64,000 nucleotides of DNA from the NCBI RefSeq assembly GCF_028737315.1, contig NZ_JAQZAO010000008.1, positions 186,001 through 250,000 on the forward strand, read 5' to 3'. The DNA is from Actinomycetospora lemnae. Lineage in GTDB: Bacteria; Actinomycetota; Actinomycetes; Mycobacteriales; Pseudonocardiaceae. Numbering within the stretch: the stretch's first letter is position 1; each line of letters opens with the position of its first letter. A program made the translations under genes and the position numbers. Shown in pieces: positions 18,508 to 26,860 of this stretch. Below the pieces are notes generated by a model. That model did not search any database. It was not told the origin of the DNA and was given only the letters and a program-made list of their open reading frames with translations.

Positions 18508-19574
18508 CGGGCCAGGGCCTCGGTGAGCACCTGCTGCGGCACGGCGCCGGCGGCGATCCGGCCGTCGTCGGTGACGATCACCGTGGCCACGGCCGTCGTG
18601 ATCACCCGGCCGCTGCCCCACGGGCCGGACACCGGCGTGCCCAGCGCGGACAGGTCCGGGGCGCCCTCGGGCCGTTGCGGATCGTCCTGGCCCTCCTGGC
18701 CGTCCTGGCCGTCCTGGGGCCCGCCCTCGCCGGGCCGCGGCGCCTGGCCGATCACCACGGTGTCCCAGCCGTCACCGACGGTGGTGCCCTGCCGGTCGCC
18801 GTCGGGACGCTGCTCGCCGTCGCGGGCCGGCGCGTCGCGCACCGTCGTGCCCGGCGGCGGGGTGAAGGTGAACAGCGACGGATCCTGCGGCCCGTAGGTG
18901 ATCTCGGAGAAGCCCACCCGCAGCGCCGGCTCGCCCGACCCCTGCGCGAGCACGGTGAGCTGCAGCGGCTGGCGGGTCTCGGCGTCGACGGCGACGCGCA
19001 CCTCGCGCAGGAGGGTGCGCTCGGTGGGCTGCGGCGTCAGGACCAGCTGGTAGACCGGACGCCCCGCGACCTCGGCGGTGCCGTCGACCGCGACGGTGCT
19101 CGTCTGCCGCAGCGTCGCCACCGCCTGGGTCGCGGCGGCCGTCGGGTCCTGCGCCACCTCGCCGGGCGGCCCGTCGCGACCCTCCCCGGCGGGCGCGCGG
19201 GTCGCGGTGCGGTCGCGGGAGTCGTACGACCAGCGCGTCGTGCCGTCCGAGACGAGCGTGCGCTCGCCGTCCGGCGACGGGAGCGCCACCCGGCCGCGGC
19301 CCTCGCCGCCGGACCACACCCGCACCGTCGACGTCCCGTTCGCGAGCTGCGGCACGCCCGGGACGGCGGGCAGGCCCAGGGCGTTGTCGACCTCGACCTC
19401 GCCGGCGAACGCCCCCGGCTCCGCCCGGATCACCGAGGACACGAGGTCCTCCGGGCTCACCGGCGGCAGCGGCGGCGCCGCGGACGCGCCCGCCGGGGCG
19501 ACCACGAGCCCCACGCCGACGGCGCCGACGAGCGCCGCCCCCAGCCCTGCCCCGACCCAGCTCCTGCGACCCAT
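18504..19574 (-). CDS. LolA-like / MucB-fold secreted (lipo)protein
   Basis: 356 aa from ATG 19574. A signal peptide (residues about 1-32, WVGAGLGAALVGAVGVGLVV then ASAAP) has no clear lipobox cysteine, so it is exported or N-terminally anchored. The body resembles outer-membrane-lipoprotein-sorting/DUF2092 folds: TRWSYDSRDRTATR, VYQLVLTPQPTERTLLREV and VGFSEITYG. A Gln/Gly/Asp-rich linker (about 255-285) precedes a C-terminal sensor-like domain. It probably delivers or senses a hydrophobic ligand for the ABC exporter. Confidence 0.75.
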   Translation of the reverse strand: MGRRSWVGAGLGAALVGAVGVGLVVAPAGASAAPPLPPVSPEDLVSSVIRAEPGAFAGEVEVDNALGLPAVPGVPQLANGTSTVRVWSGGEGRGRVALPSPDGERTLVSDGTTRWSYDSRDRTATRAPAGEGRDGPPGEVAQDPTAAATQAVATLRQTSTVAVDGTAEVAGRPVYQLVLTPQPTERTLLREVRVAVDAETRQPLQLTVLAQGSGEPALRVGFSEITYGPQDPSLFTFTPPPGTTVRDAPARDGEQRPDGDRQGTTVGDGWDTVVIGQAPRPGEGGPQDGQDGQEGQDDPQRPEGAPDLSALGTPVSGPWGSGRVITTAVATVIVTDDGRIAAGAVPQQVLTEALAR

Positions 19575-19596
19575 GACCCCATCGTGGCCGCGGGAT

Positions 19597-19613
19597 GCTG
19601 AGACCGTCTCAGC
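19597..19613. promoter_or_regulatory. perfect 17-bp palindrome in divergent promoter region
   Basis: GCTGAGAC-C-GTCTCAGC lies between the lipoprotein/ABC operon (start 19574, minus) and the response-regulator gene (start 19659, plus). It is the obvious candidate site for the adjacent OmpR-type regulator, controlling both directions. Binding is inferred from position only. Confidence 0.65.
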
Positions 19614-19658
19614 GTTCGTGCCCACCCCCTGTCCGACCCAGGCCCTACCGTCGGGGGT

Positions 19659-20330
19659 GTGCCGAAGGTGCTGGTGGTCGACGACGAGCCCGGGGTGCGC
19701 GACGCCCTGCGCCGAGGCCTCGCCGCCGAGGGCATGGACGTGCACGCGGTCGGCGACGGCCACGCGGGCCTGCGCGAGGCCGCCACCGGCGCCTACGACG
19801 CCGTCGTGCTCGACATCCTGCTGCCCGGTCTCTCGGGCTACCGCGTGCTCGAGGCGCTGCGCGCCGAGGGCGTCGCCACGCCGGTGCTGCTGCTCTCGGC
19901 CAAGGACGGGGAGGTGGACCAGGCCGACGGGCTCGACCTCGGCGCCGACGGCTACGTGGTCAAGCCGTTCTCGTTCGTCGTGCTCGTCGCGCAGCTGCGG
20001 GCGGTGCTGCGGCGGGCGGGCCCGCCGGCGCCCCGGATCGTGCGGGGCGGGCTGCGCCTCGACCCGGCGACGCGCTCGGCGACGTGGGAGGGCCGGGAGG
20101 TCGAGCTCTCGGCGCGCGAGTTCGCGGTGCTGCACGCGCTCGCCGTCCGCCCGGACGCCGTGCTGACCAAGGACGACCTGCTCACCGCGGTGTGGGGCGG
20201 GGGCGGGTCGGCGAGCCGCAACGTCGTCGAGGTCTACGTCGGCTACCTGCGGCGCAAGCTCGCGGCGGTCGGCGCGGCCGACCTGGTGCGCACCGAGCGC
20301 GGGCGTGGCTACCGCCTGGGCGGGGCGTGA
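19659..20330 (+). CDS. OmpR-family response regulator
   Basis: 223 aa from GTG 19659. Receiver: KVLVVDDEP acidic pair, phospho-acceptor Asp in AVVLDILLPGLSG, Thr/Ser in LLLSAKDG, and Lys in YVVKPFS. A winged helix follows: ELSAREFAVLHALA, LLTAVWG, RNVVEVYVGYLRRKL and RTERGRGYRLG. All phosphotransfer residues are present. It pairs with the kinase that overlaps its stop, and is divergent from the ABC/LolA-like operon it probably controls. Confidence 0.95.
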   Translation: MPKVLVVDDEPGVRDALRRGLAAEGMDVHAVGDGHAGLREAATGAYDAVVLDILLPGLSGYRVLEALRAEGVATPVLLLSAKDGEVDQADGLDLGADGYVVKPFSFVVLVAQLRAVLRRAGPPAPRIVRGGLRLDPATRSATWEGREVELSAREFAVLHALAVRPDAVLTKDDLLTAVWGGGGSASRNVVEVYVGYLRRKLAAVGAADLVRTERGRGYRLGGA

Positions 20331-21637
20331 GCGTGGGCCACGCCCCGGGCTGGTGGGCGCGGCGCTCGCTGCGGACGCGGATCACGGTCGTCGTCGGGGT
20401 CGTGGCCGTCGTCGCCCTGCTCGCGGTGGGCCGGGTGGCGGGCGGGCTGCTGTTCTCGGCGGTGGTGCGCAGCGGCGACGCCGCGCTCGCCGAGCGGGCC
20501 GCCGCCGCGTCGGGCGCCGTGGCGGCGGGGACGGCGGTGCCGCTCGGCGTGCGGGTCGTCGACCTCGCGGGCGCGCCGGTGGACGGACGGGGCCCGGCCC
20601 CGGTGGGTCCCGACGCGGTGCGCCGCCTCGCGGCCGGCGAACCGGTGACCGTGCCCGGCCCGGTCGGTACCCAGCGCTGGGTGGCCGTCCCCGTCCCCGC
20701 GCCCGACGGGTCCCCGCGCCTGGTCCTGGCCGCGCGCGACCTCGTGGACGCGGCGGCCCTCGTCGCCGAGGCGGCGCGGGTGCTGGCGCTGACGGTGCTG
20801 CTGGGCGCGGTGGGGGTGACGGCCGCGGCGTGGGTCGCGGTGCGCGTGGCGTTGCGCCCGGTCGACCGGATGCGCGCCGCGGCCGCGGCGCTGCCGCCGG
20901 GCGAGCGCCTGCCCGTGCCGCCCGCCCGCGACGAGCTCGCCGCCCTCGCGGGCGAGATCAACGCTCTGCTGGCGCGCCGGGACGACGCCGTGGCGCGCCT
21001 CGAGCGCTTCACCAGCGAGGCCGCCCACGAGCTGCGCTCGCCCATCGCCGCCCTGCGCGCCCAGGCCGACGTCGCCGTCGCGCACCCCGACCAGGCGTCC
21101 GCCGACACGACGTGGCGGTCGGTGGCCCGGGAGGCCGAGCGCCTGTCCACGCTGGTCGCGGACCTCCTCGCGCTGGCGCGGGCGGACGCGGGCGAGCGGG
21201 TGCCGGCCCGCCCGGTGGACCTCGTCGACGCCGTCGGCGAGGCGCTCGCCCGGCTGCCCGAGGACCTCACCGTGGCGACGACCCTGTGGGCCCCGACGCC
21301 CGTCGCGGTCGCGGCGACGCCCGCCGAGGTGGCGATCGTGCTCGACAACGTCCTCGCCAACGCCCGCCGGCACGCCGCGACCGTCGTGCACGTGGCGGTG
21401 GTACCCGCGGGGCGGTGGGTGCGGCTGCTCGTCGACGACGACGGGCCGGGCGTGCCGCCCGCGGAGCGCGAGCGCATCTTCGACCGCTTCACCCGCCTGC
21501 GGCCCGACGCCGGCGAGGGCAGCGGGCTCGGCCTCGCGCTGGTCGGACGCCTCGTGGCGGGGCGCGGCGGGACGGCCCGGGCCACGACGTCCCCGGACGG
21601 CGGGCTGCGGCTGGTGGTGCGCTGGCCGGCGGCCTGA
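20327..21637 (+). CDS. two-component sensor histidine kinase
   Basis: 436 aa from GTG 20327 (GTGA overlap with the regulator). TM1 is about residues 16-42 and TM2 about 143-168, enclosing a periplasmic sensor of about 100 residues. HAMP follows (LRPVDRMRAAAAALPPGERL). The H-box is SEAAHELRSPIAAL with the phospho-accepting His, and the N-box is LDNVLANARRHA. G boxes are DDDGPGVP and GEGSGLGLALV. The signal probably concerns the envelope, given the neighbours. Confidence 0.95.
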   Translation: MSVGHAPGWWARRSLRTRITVVVGVVAVVALLAVGRVAGGLLFSAVVRSGDAALAERAAAASGAVAAGTAVPLGVRVVDLAGAPVDGRGPAPVGPDAVRRLAAGEPVTVPGPVGTQRWVAVPVPAPDGSPRLVLAARDLVDAAALVAEAARVLALTVLLGAVGVTAAAWVAVRVALRPVDRMRAAAAALPPGERLPVPPARDELAALAGEINALLARRDDAVARLERFTSEAAHELRSPIAALRAQADVAVAHPDQASADTTWRSVAREAERLSTLVADLLALARADAGERVPARPVDLVDAVGEALARLPEDLTVATTLWAPTPVAVAATPAEVAIVLDNVLANARRHAATVVHVAVVPAGRWVRLLVDDDGPGVPPAERERIFDRFTRLRPDAGEGSGLGLALVGRLVAGRGGTARATTSPDGGLRLVVRWPAA

Positions 21638-21792
21638 GGGACTCCCTCGCTGCCTCCCACGCACCCGGGGACGCCCTCGCTCCCCCACCGGGAGAGCGCG
21701 CAGCTCCCCGCTGTCGGGGGTCGCGGGCAGGATCGGCGGTGTCGCGCTTCCCCCGCGGCGCCGCATCGTCCGCCGTGCCCCGGGGAGCCGCC

Positions 21793-22050
21793 ATGTCCAC
21801 GCTCGACCACCGCCGCGCCCGCGCGCGCCTCGACGCCGAGACCATCGACCGTGCCGCCGCCGTGCTCCGGCGGCGGGTGGCCGTGGGCCGCTACGCCGGT
21901 CTCGCCGGCGACTACGCGGGGTTCGAGGTGTGCGCGCTGCTCGAGGCCGTCGCGCACGCCTCGGCCGAGGACCCGCGGTCGTCGCGCATCCGCGAGGCGG
22001 CGCTGCGCGTCGCGCGGGCGGTGCTCGCCGACGAGCCGGGCGCCTCGTGA
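21793..22050 (+). CDS. small hypothetical protein, 85 aa
   Basis: ATG 21793 is preceded by GGGGAG. The protein is arginine/alanine-rich and helical (RAAAVLRRRVAVGRYAGLAG), with FEVCALLEAVAHA in the middle. No family recognised. Codon third positions are G/C-rich in this frame, supporting expression. Its 3' part is overlapped by the run-on C-terminus of the convergent transporter gene. Confidence 0.5.
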   Translation: MSTLDHRRARARLDAETIDRAAAVLRRRVAVGRYAGLAGDYAGFEVCALLEAVAHASAEDPRSSRIREAALRVARAVLADEPGAS

Positions 22051-23045
22051 CCGCCGTGATCGTGGGGGCTTTCCTGGCGTCCGGTGTCAGCGTGGACGCC
22101 AGGCTGGAACACCTCGGGACCCATGCCGGCGCCGGAGGGGTGGGCGCGCTCCCGCCGCTCGCGGTGGCCGTCGGTGACCACCGCGAGGGCGACGCCCGCC
22201 ACCAGCGCCACCTCGCCGAGCAGGGCCACCGGGCCGGGCACGGCGCCGGCGAGCACGGCCGCGAACACGAATCCCCAGGCGGTCTCGGTCGCCATCAGCT
22301 GGCTGACGAGCACCGGCGACAGGCGGGCGGCCGCGGCGTGCCAGAGCCGCACCGCGAGCCAGGAGGACACCAGGCCGAGGAAGAGCACGACGAGCAGCGC
22401 GCGCACCGGCTCGGCCGGCACGCCCTCGGTCGCGATCAGCCAGGCCCCGAGGGGCAGGGCGAGCACGCCCGCCGCGAGGCCCTGGGCGCCCGCGAGGACG
22501 GGCCCGAGGTCCGGGCGCGCCGCGAGCAGTCGGTGCGAGTCGAGGCCGTACCAGCTCCACGAGGCCACGGCGATCAGCGCGAGCACCGTGCCCACGACCA
22601 GGGACCACCCGCCGGGCCCCGGGGTCGGCGTGAGGTGCACCAGCACCTGCCCGACGCCGACCAGCGCGAGCGCCGGCACGAGGGCGACCAGGCCCGTGCG
22701 CCCCCGGTGCCGGGCGGAGATCAGCGCCATGACGACGGGGACGAGGCCGATGGTCGCGACGGCGATCGTCGGGCCGGCGAGGCGGACGGCCAGCGCGACG
22801 AGGCCGTAGTAGAGCAGCGAGCCGGTCACGGCGTGGGCGACGACCCGCACCCACGGGACGTCGGCGCGCAGCACCGCGCGCAGCTGGGGCAGCGACACCG
22901 CCCCGAACGCCACGAACCGTCCCATCGCCAGCAGCAGGGCGGGGGCGAGCGGCGCCAGCTCCGGCGCCACGAACACCGCACCCCAGCCCGCACCCGCGAG
23001 CACCATCGCCACCAGCGCCGTCCGACGCGACATGCCTCCCGTCAT
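21912..23045 (-). CDS. EamA-family drug/metabolite exporter with run-on C-terminus
   Basis: From ATG 23045 (ATG 23033 also possible). Ten hydrophobic helices typical of two EamA repeats end near GEVALVAGVALAVV, at about residue 300. No stop follows. The frame runs through repeat element III (22062-22106) and into the opposite gene, ending at 21912 with a polar, low-complexity tail of about 75 residues. This suggests that arrival of the element removed the original stop. It is divergent from an Lrp regulator, the usual arrangement for amino-acid exporters. Confidence 0.8.
   Translation of the reverse strand: MTGGMSRRTALVAMVLAGAGWGAVFVAPELAPLAPALLLAMGRFVAFGAVSLPQLRAVLRADVPWVRVVAHAVTGSLLYYGLVALAVRLAGPTIAVATIGLVPVVMALISARHRGRTGLVALVPALALVGVGQVLVHLTPTPGPGGWSLVVGTVLALIAVASWSWYGLDSHRLLAARPDLGPVLAGAQGLAAGVLALPLGAWLIATEGVPAEPVRALLVVLFLGLVSSWLAVRLWHAAAARLSPVLVSQLMATETAWGFVFAAVLAGAVPGPVALLGEVALVAGVALAVVTDGHRERRERAHPSGAGMGPEVFQPGVHADTGRQESPHDHGGHEAPGSSASTARATRSAASRMRDDRGSSAEACATASSSAHTSNPA
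22062..22106 (+). repeat. interspersed repeat element III, copy 1 (45 bp)
   Basis: Matches 52961-53005 at 39 of 45 positions by eye. Contains CCTGGCGTCC ... GGACGCCAGG, a perfect 10-bp inverted repeat with an 11-nt loop. It lies at the 3' end of the EamA transporter frame, 12 bp after the small 85-aa gene. Confidence 0.85.
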
Positions 23046-23125
23046 GCCTCCACCGTGCGCGCGGGAAGGCGGGCGATGCCGGGCGATCATCGAGAGGAGA
23101 TCGTCAGGAGGCGCATGATGAGCCC

Positions 23126-23614
23126 ATGACCGCGCCGAAGCGTGCACGATCCGCCCAGCCCTCCCTGGACCGTGTCGACCGCCGCATCCTCGACCACCTC
23201 GCGGACCACGGGCGGTCGAGCCTCGCCGACCTCGCGGAGGCCGTGTCGATCTCCCCGTCGTCGGCGCAGCGGCGGTTGCGGCGCCTGGAGAGCGAGGAGG
23301 TGGTGCGCGGCTACCGGGCGGTGCTCGACCCGGTCGCGGTCGACCGCGGGCTCGTCGTGCACCTCACGGTCACCCTCGTCGACCACACCGAGAACACCGT
23401 CGGTCGGTTCGAGCGCCACATCGTCGACCTCGCGGGCCTCGTGAGCTGCCACCACGTCACCGGCGACGTCGACTACCTGCTGCGCATCGACCTCGCCGAC
23501 GTCGAGGCCCTCGACGTCCTGCTGCGTCGCACCCTCGCGCGGGTCCCCGGCGTCGCGCGCTTCACGACGATGGTCGCGACCTCGGCCCTGGTGGACCGGG
23601 TCACGCGCGTCTGA
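23126..23614 (+). CDS. Lrp/AsnC-family transcriptional regulator
   Basis: 162 aa from ATG 23126. HTH: DRVDRRILDHLADHGRSSLADLAEAV with recognition helix SPSSAQRRLRRLE. C-terminal RAM ligand domain: VHLTVTLVDHTENTV, CHHVTGDVDYLLRI, and TMVATSALVDRV. It is divergent from the EamA exporter, about 80 bp apart, and probably activates it in response to an amino acid. Confidence 0.92.
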   Translation: MTAPKRARSAQPSLDRVDRRILDHLADHGRSSLADLAEAVSISPSSAQRRLRRLESEEVVRGYRAVLDPVAVDRGLVVHLTVTLVDHTENTVGRFERHIVDLAGLVSCHHVTGDVDYLLRIDLADVEALDVLLRRTLARVPGVARFTTMVATSALVDRVTRV

Positions 23615-23633
23615 CCGCAGCGAGCTCGGAGAT

Positions 23634-25010
23634 TCAGCCCGCGGTCAGCCGGTCGACCTCGGCGAGCAGGTCCGACACCTGCTTGACGACGCTGAACCCG
23701 TCGTGCGCGTAGCGCGCCGCCTCGGGCCCCTTGCTCTGCTTCCAGCCCTCGTCGAGCGCCGTCGTCACCGCGGCGGCCAGGGAGTCGGCGAGGACCGCGC
23801 GGTCGTCGGTCTCGGGCACGAGCGTCCCGACGGCGTCGACCACGAAGTCGCGCGGCCCGCCCGAGTCGGCGCCGATGACGGGCGTCCCGCAGGCCATGCA
23901 CTCGAGGAACACGAGCCCGAACGGCTCGCGGTAGGACGGGAAGACGCCGACGTCCGCGCAGGCGAACAGCGTCGCGAGCTCGCTCTGCTGCCGCGGCCCG
24001 ACCAGGTAGGTCCGCTCGAGCCCGAGCGTGGCGACGAGCTCGTGCATCGCGACCTGCTGCTCGACGGGCCCCGAGCCCGCGATCACGGTGAGCACGCGCC
24101 GGTCCCCGCGCTCGTAGGACGCGGCCGCGGTCAGCAGCGCGTCGAGACGCTTCCAGTCCGCGAACTTCCCGACGAACGCGACGACGGCGTCGAACCCACC
24201 AGCCGGCGCGACGGGCTCCGGGGACCGCTCGACGCCGGGCGGGGGCTGGGTGGAGAAGCCGGCGAGGACCTGCTCCCGGTCGTCGTACGTCGCCGGGTCG
24301 GGGTGGAAGACCTGCTGGTTGTAGCCGTTGTGCGAGAGCACCATCCGCTCGCGCGGGAACTCGGGGAAGATCGCCGAGAACGCCTCGATCTGCTCCGAGG
24401 AGATCGCGGCGACGACGTCGACGCCGTGGTCCGGATCCGCCCAGTCGAAGATCTTCTCCTGCTGGACGAACGGCAGGAACCGCCACGGGAACTCGGTGGG
24501 GTCCTCGCCGCGCTGCTCGTGGACGTACATCTTGAGCTCGGTGCCGTGGGCGAAGCAGACCACCGGGACGCGCGAGCGCCCGGCCGCGACGCGGGCGCGG
24601 TTCACGTCGCGCAGCACCACGGTGTTCATGAACGCGTGGTGGGCGATGAACAGGCCGAACTCACCGCCGGTGGCGGCCTCGACCTCGTCGACGAAGGCGG
24701 TGACCTCGGCGACGAGCCGCGCCCGGTAGGCGTCGACCTCCTCGGGGCTCATCGCGTGCCAGCGGTAGCTGCTGACCGGCGACACCGACTCGCAGATCGG
24801 GATGTCGTGGTCGAGGGCGAACACCCGGACGTCGTCCTCGCCCGCGCGCGTGCGCTGCACCCGGGAGGGATACATCGAGTAGGCGCGCACCCCGGGGATC
24901 TCGTTGTAGGCGCGGTGGTGCGCCTCGTGGAGGATGCCCGAGCCGGGGGCGAACTCCCCGTCGCGCTGCCAGTTGTTGGTGCCCAGCTGGAAGATCAGCC
25001 GGTCGCCCAT
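23634..25010 (-). CDS. glycosyltransferase (GT-B, GT4-like)
   Basis: 458 aa from ATG 25010. The C-terminal domain is the standard GT4 fold: VAFVGKFADWKRLDALL, VIAGSGPVEQQ, LFACADVGVFPSYREPFGLV with the E-x7-E motif around residues 370-378, and CGTPVIGADSGGPRD. The N-terminal half (GILHEAHHRAYNEIPGVRAY) accepts an unknown acceptor. The N-terminal domain is longer than in typical GT4 enzymes. It stands alone between the Lrp gene and pobA. Product unknown. Confidence 0.85.
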   Translation of the reverse strand: MGDRLIFQLGTNNWQRDGEFAPGSGILHEAHHRAYNEIPGVRAYSMYPSRVQRTRAGEDDVRVFALDHDIPICESVSPVSSYRWHAMSPEEVDAYRARLVAEVTAFVDEVEAATGGEFGLFIAHHAFMNTVVLRDVNRARVAAGRSRVPVVCFAHGTELKMYVHEQRGEDPTEFPWRFLPFVQQEKIFDWADPDHGVDVVAAISSEQIEAFSAIFPEFPRERMVLSHNGYNQQVFHPDPATYDDREQVLAGFSTQPPPGVERSPEPVAPAGGFDAVVAFVGKFADWKRLDALLTAAASYERGDRRVLTVIAGSGPVEQQVAMHELVATLGLERTYLVGPRQQSELATLFACADVGVFPSYREPFGLVFLECMACGTPVIGADSGGPRDFVVDAVGTLVPETDDRAVLADSLAAAVTTALDEGWKQSKGPEAARYAHDGFSVVKQVSDLLAEVDRLTAG

Positions 25011-25061
25011 GCGGTGCTCCCCCGGGTGTGGAGATCGTCGGGCCCGCAGCCTAGGCGTGCC

Positions 25062-26255
25062 CTACACCGCGCCGAGCGCCAGCCCGCGGTAGTTCTCGGC
25101 CAGCGCGCGCCGGGCCGACTCCGAGGTCTCGATGTGGTGCAGGTGGGACAGGGCGAGCTGCTCGTCGAACGGGTCGCCGTCGGGGTCGACGTGCAGCATC
25201 GTCGTCATCGTCCAGGAGAAGTGCGACGCCCTCCAGACACGGCGCAGCGCCGTGTCGGAGTAGGCGTCGATGAGCGTCTCGTCCTTGGTGGCGAACCACT
25301 CGCCCAGCGCCTCGGCCAGCACGCGCACGTCGGCCACGGCGAGGTTGAGGCCCTTCGCGCCGGTCGGCGGGACGATGTGCGCGGCATCGCCGGCGAGGAA
25401 GAGCCGCCCGTGGCGCATGGGCTCGCACACCATGCTGCGCATCGGCGTCACGGACTTGTCGGTGATCGCGCCGCGCCCGAGGGTGAACGACCCGTCGTCG
25501 AGCGCGAACCGGGCCGACAGCTCGTCCCAGATGGCCTCGTCGGCCCAGTCGGCGGCGTCGGTGCCGTTGGGCACCTGGATGTAGGCGCGCGTGACGCTCG
25601 GCGAGCGCATCGAGGCCAGCGCGAACCCGGTCCGCCCGCGGGCGTAGATCAGCTCGTGCGACGAGGGCGCGACGTCGGCGAGGATCCCCAGCCACGAGTA
25701 CGGGTAGACGCGCTCGAAGCGGCGCACGAGGGGCTCGGGGATGGCCTTGCGTGCCGGCCCGTACGACCCGTCCGCGCCGACGACGACGTCGGCGTGCAGC
25801 ACGTGCTCGGCGCCGTCGTGGCGGTAGCGGACCCGGGGCGCGTCCGTCTCGACGTCCTCGACCGCGAGGACCTCGGCCTCGAACAGGAGCGGCTCGCCCT
25901 GCTCCAGGCGCAGCGCGACGAGGTCCTTGGTGACCTCGGTCTGCGCCCAGATCATGACGTTGCGACCGGTCAGCGCCTGCATGTCGACCCGCACGCTGCG
26001 GCCCGCGAAGCGCAGCTCGAAGCCGTCGTGGGGCAGGCCGAGCTCGTCCATCCGCGCGTCGGCTCCCACCTCGCGCAGCGCGTCGACCGTGCCGTGCTCG
26101 AGGATGCCGGCGCGCTGGCGGGTCTCCACCCGCTCCCGCGGGCGGGCCTCGAGCACCACCGAGTCCACCCCGCGCAACCGCAGCAGGTGGGACAGCATCA
26201 GCCCGGCCGGCCCGCCGCCGACGATCGCGACCTGGGTCCGCGACGGGGCGGTCAT
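25062..26255 (-). CDS. pobA: 4-hydroxybenzoate 3-monooxygenase
   Basis: 397 aa from ATG 26255. Flavoprotein hydroxylase: VAIVGGGPAGLMLSHLLRLR (FAD), RQRAGILEHGTVDALREVG (substrate/NAD(P)H region), VVGADGSYGPAR (DG motif) and LFLAGDAAHIVPPTGAKGLN (GD motif). Length matches PobA (about 394). Its product, protocatechuate, is cleaved by the pcaGH products encoded immediately upstream. The start overlaps the pcaG stop by 4 bp. This order makes one hydroxybenzoate operon. Confidence 0.95.
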   Translation of the reverse strand: MTAPSRTQVAIVGGGPAGLMLSHLLRLRGVDSVVLEARPRERVETRQRAGILEHGTVDALREVGADARMDELGLPHDGFELRFAGRSVRVDMQALTGRNVMIWAQTEVTKDLVALRLEQGEPLLFEAEVLAVEDVETDAPRVRYRHDGAEHVLHADVVVGADGSYGPARKAIPEPLVRRFERVYPYSWLGILADVAPSSHELIYARGRTGFALASMRSPSVTRAYIQVPNGTDAADWADEAIWDELSARFALDDGSFTLGRGAITDKSVTPMRSMVCEPMRHGRLFLAGDAAHIVPPTGAKGLNLAVADVRVLAEALGEWFATKDETLIDAYSDTALRRVWRASHFSWTMTTMLHVDPDGDPFDEQLALSHLHHIETSESARRALAENYRGLALGAV

Positions 26256-26860
26256 GCCGGGGTCTCCGTCGTCGCCACCGGGGGCTGGGCGAGGCCGTGC
26301 GTGGACAGGTCGAGGAAGACCGTCTCGCCGGGGCCCTGCATGCGCACGTCGAAGCGGTAGCCGGGGCCGGTCGGGCCGCCGTCGGGTACCGCGACCAGGG
26401 TCGCGCGGCGCTCCTCGTCGAGGACCGAGAGCAGCGGGTCGGCGGCGTTCGCCTCGACGTGGTTCGGGAAGTAGACGCGCGTGAACAGGTGGTGCAGCAG
26501 GCCGCGGGCGAACACGGCCACCGCGAGGTGCGGGGCGTGCGGCGAGCCGGACGGGGCCGCCGGGCGCAGCGTGCGGAGGTGGTAGTCGCCGGCGCGGTCG
26601 GTGGGCACGCGGGCGAAGCCGGTGAACGACCGCCCGTCGCGGTGCAGCGAGCCCGACCGGGTCGGCAGGCGCCCGTCGGGGCCGGTCTGCCAGAACTCGA
26701 GCAGCGCGTCTGGCACCGGCGCGCCGGCACCGTCGCGGACCGTGCCGTGCAGCGTGATCGCGCCGGGCGTCCCGGCCGGGACGACGTCACCGCCGCCGTC
26801 GAAGGGCAGCCCAAACGCGAAGAACGGCCCGACGGTCTGGGAGGGCGTGAGCTCGAGCAT
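26252..26860 (-). CDS. pcaG: protocatechuate 3,4-dioxygenase alpha subunit
   Basis: 202 aa from ATG 26860, overlapping the pcaH stop by 1 bp. SQTVGPFFAFGLPF is the classical PcaG start. ALLEFWQTGPDGRLP-like and GSPHAPHLAVAVFARGLLHH segments follow, then RVYFPNHVEAN. It forms the alpha half of the active-site interface with PcaH and lacks the iron ligands itself, as usual. Confidence 0.95.
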   Translation of the reverse strand: MLELTPSQTVGPFFAFGLPFDGGGDVVPAGTPGAITLHGTVRDGAGAPVPDALLEFWQTGPDGRLPTRSGSLHRDGRSFTGFARVPTDRAGDYHLRTLRPAAPSGSPHAPHLAVAVFARGLLHHLFTRVYFPNHVEANAADPLLSVLDEERRATLVAVPDGGPTGPGYRFDVRMQGPGETVFLDLSTHGLAQPPVATTETPA

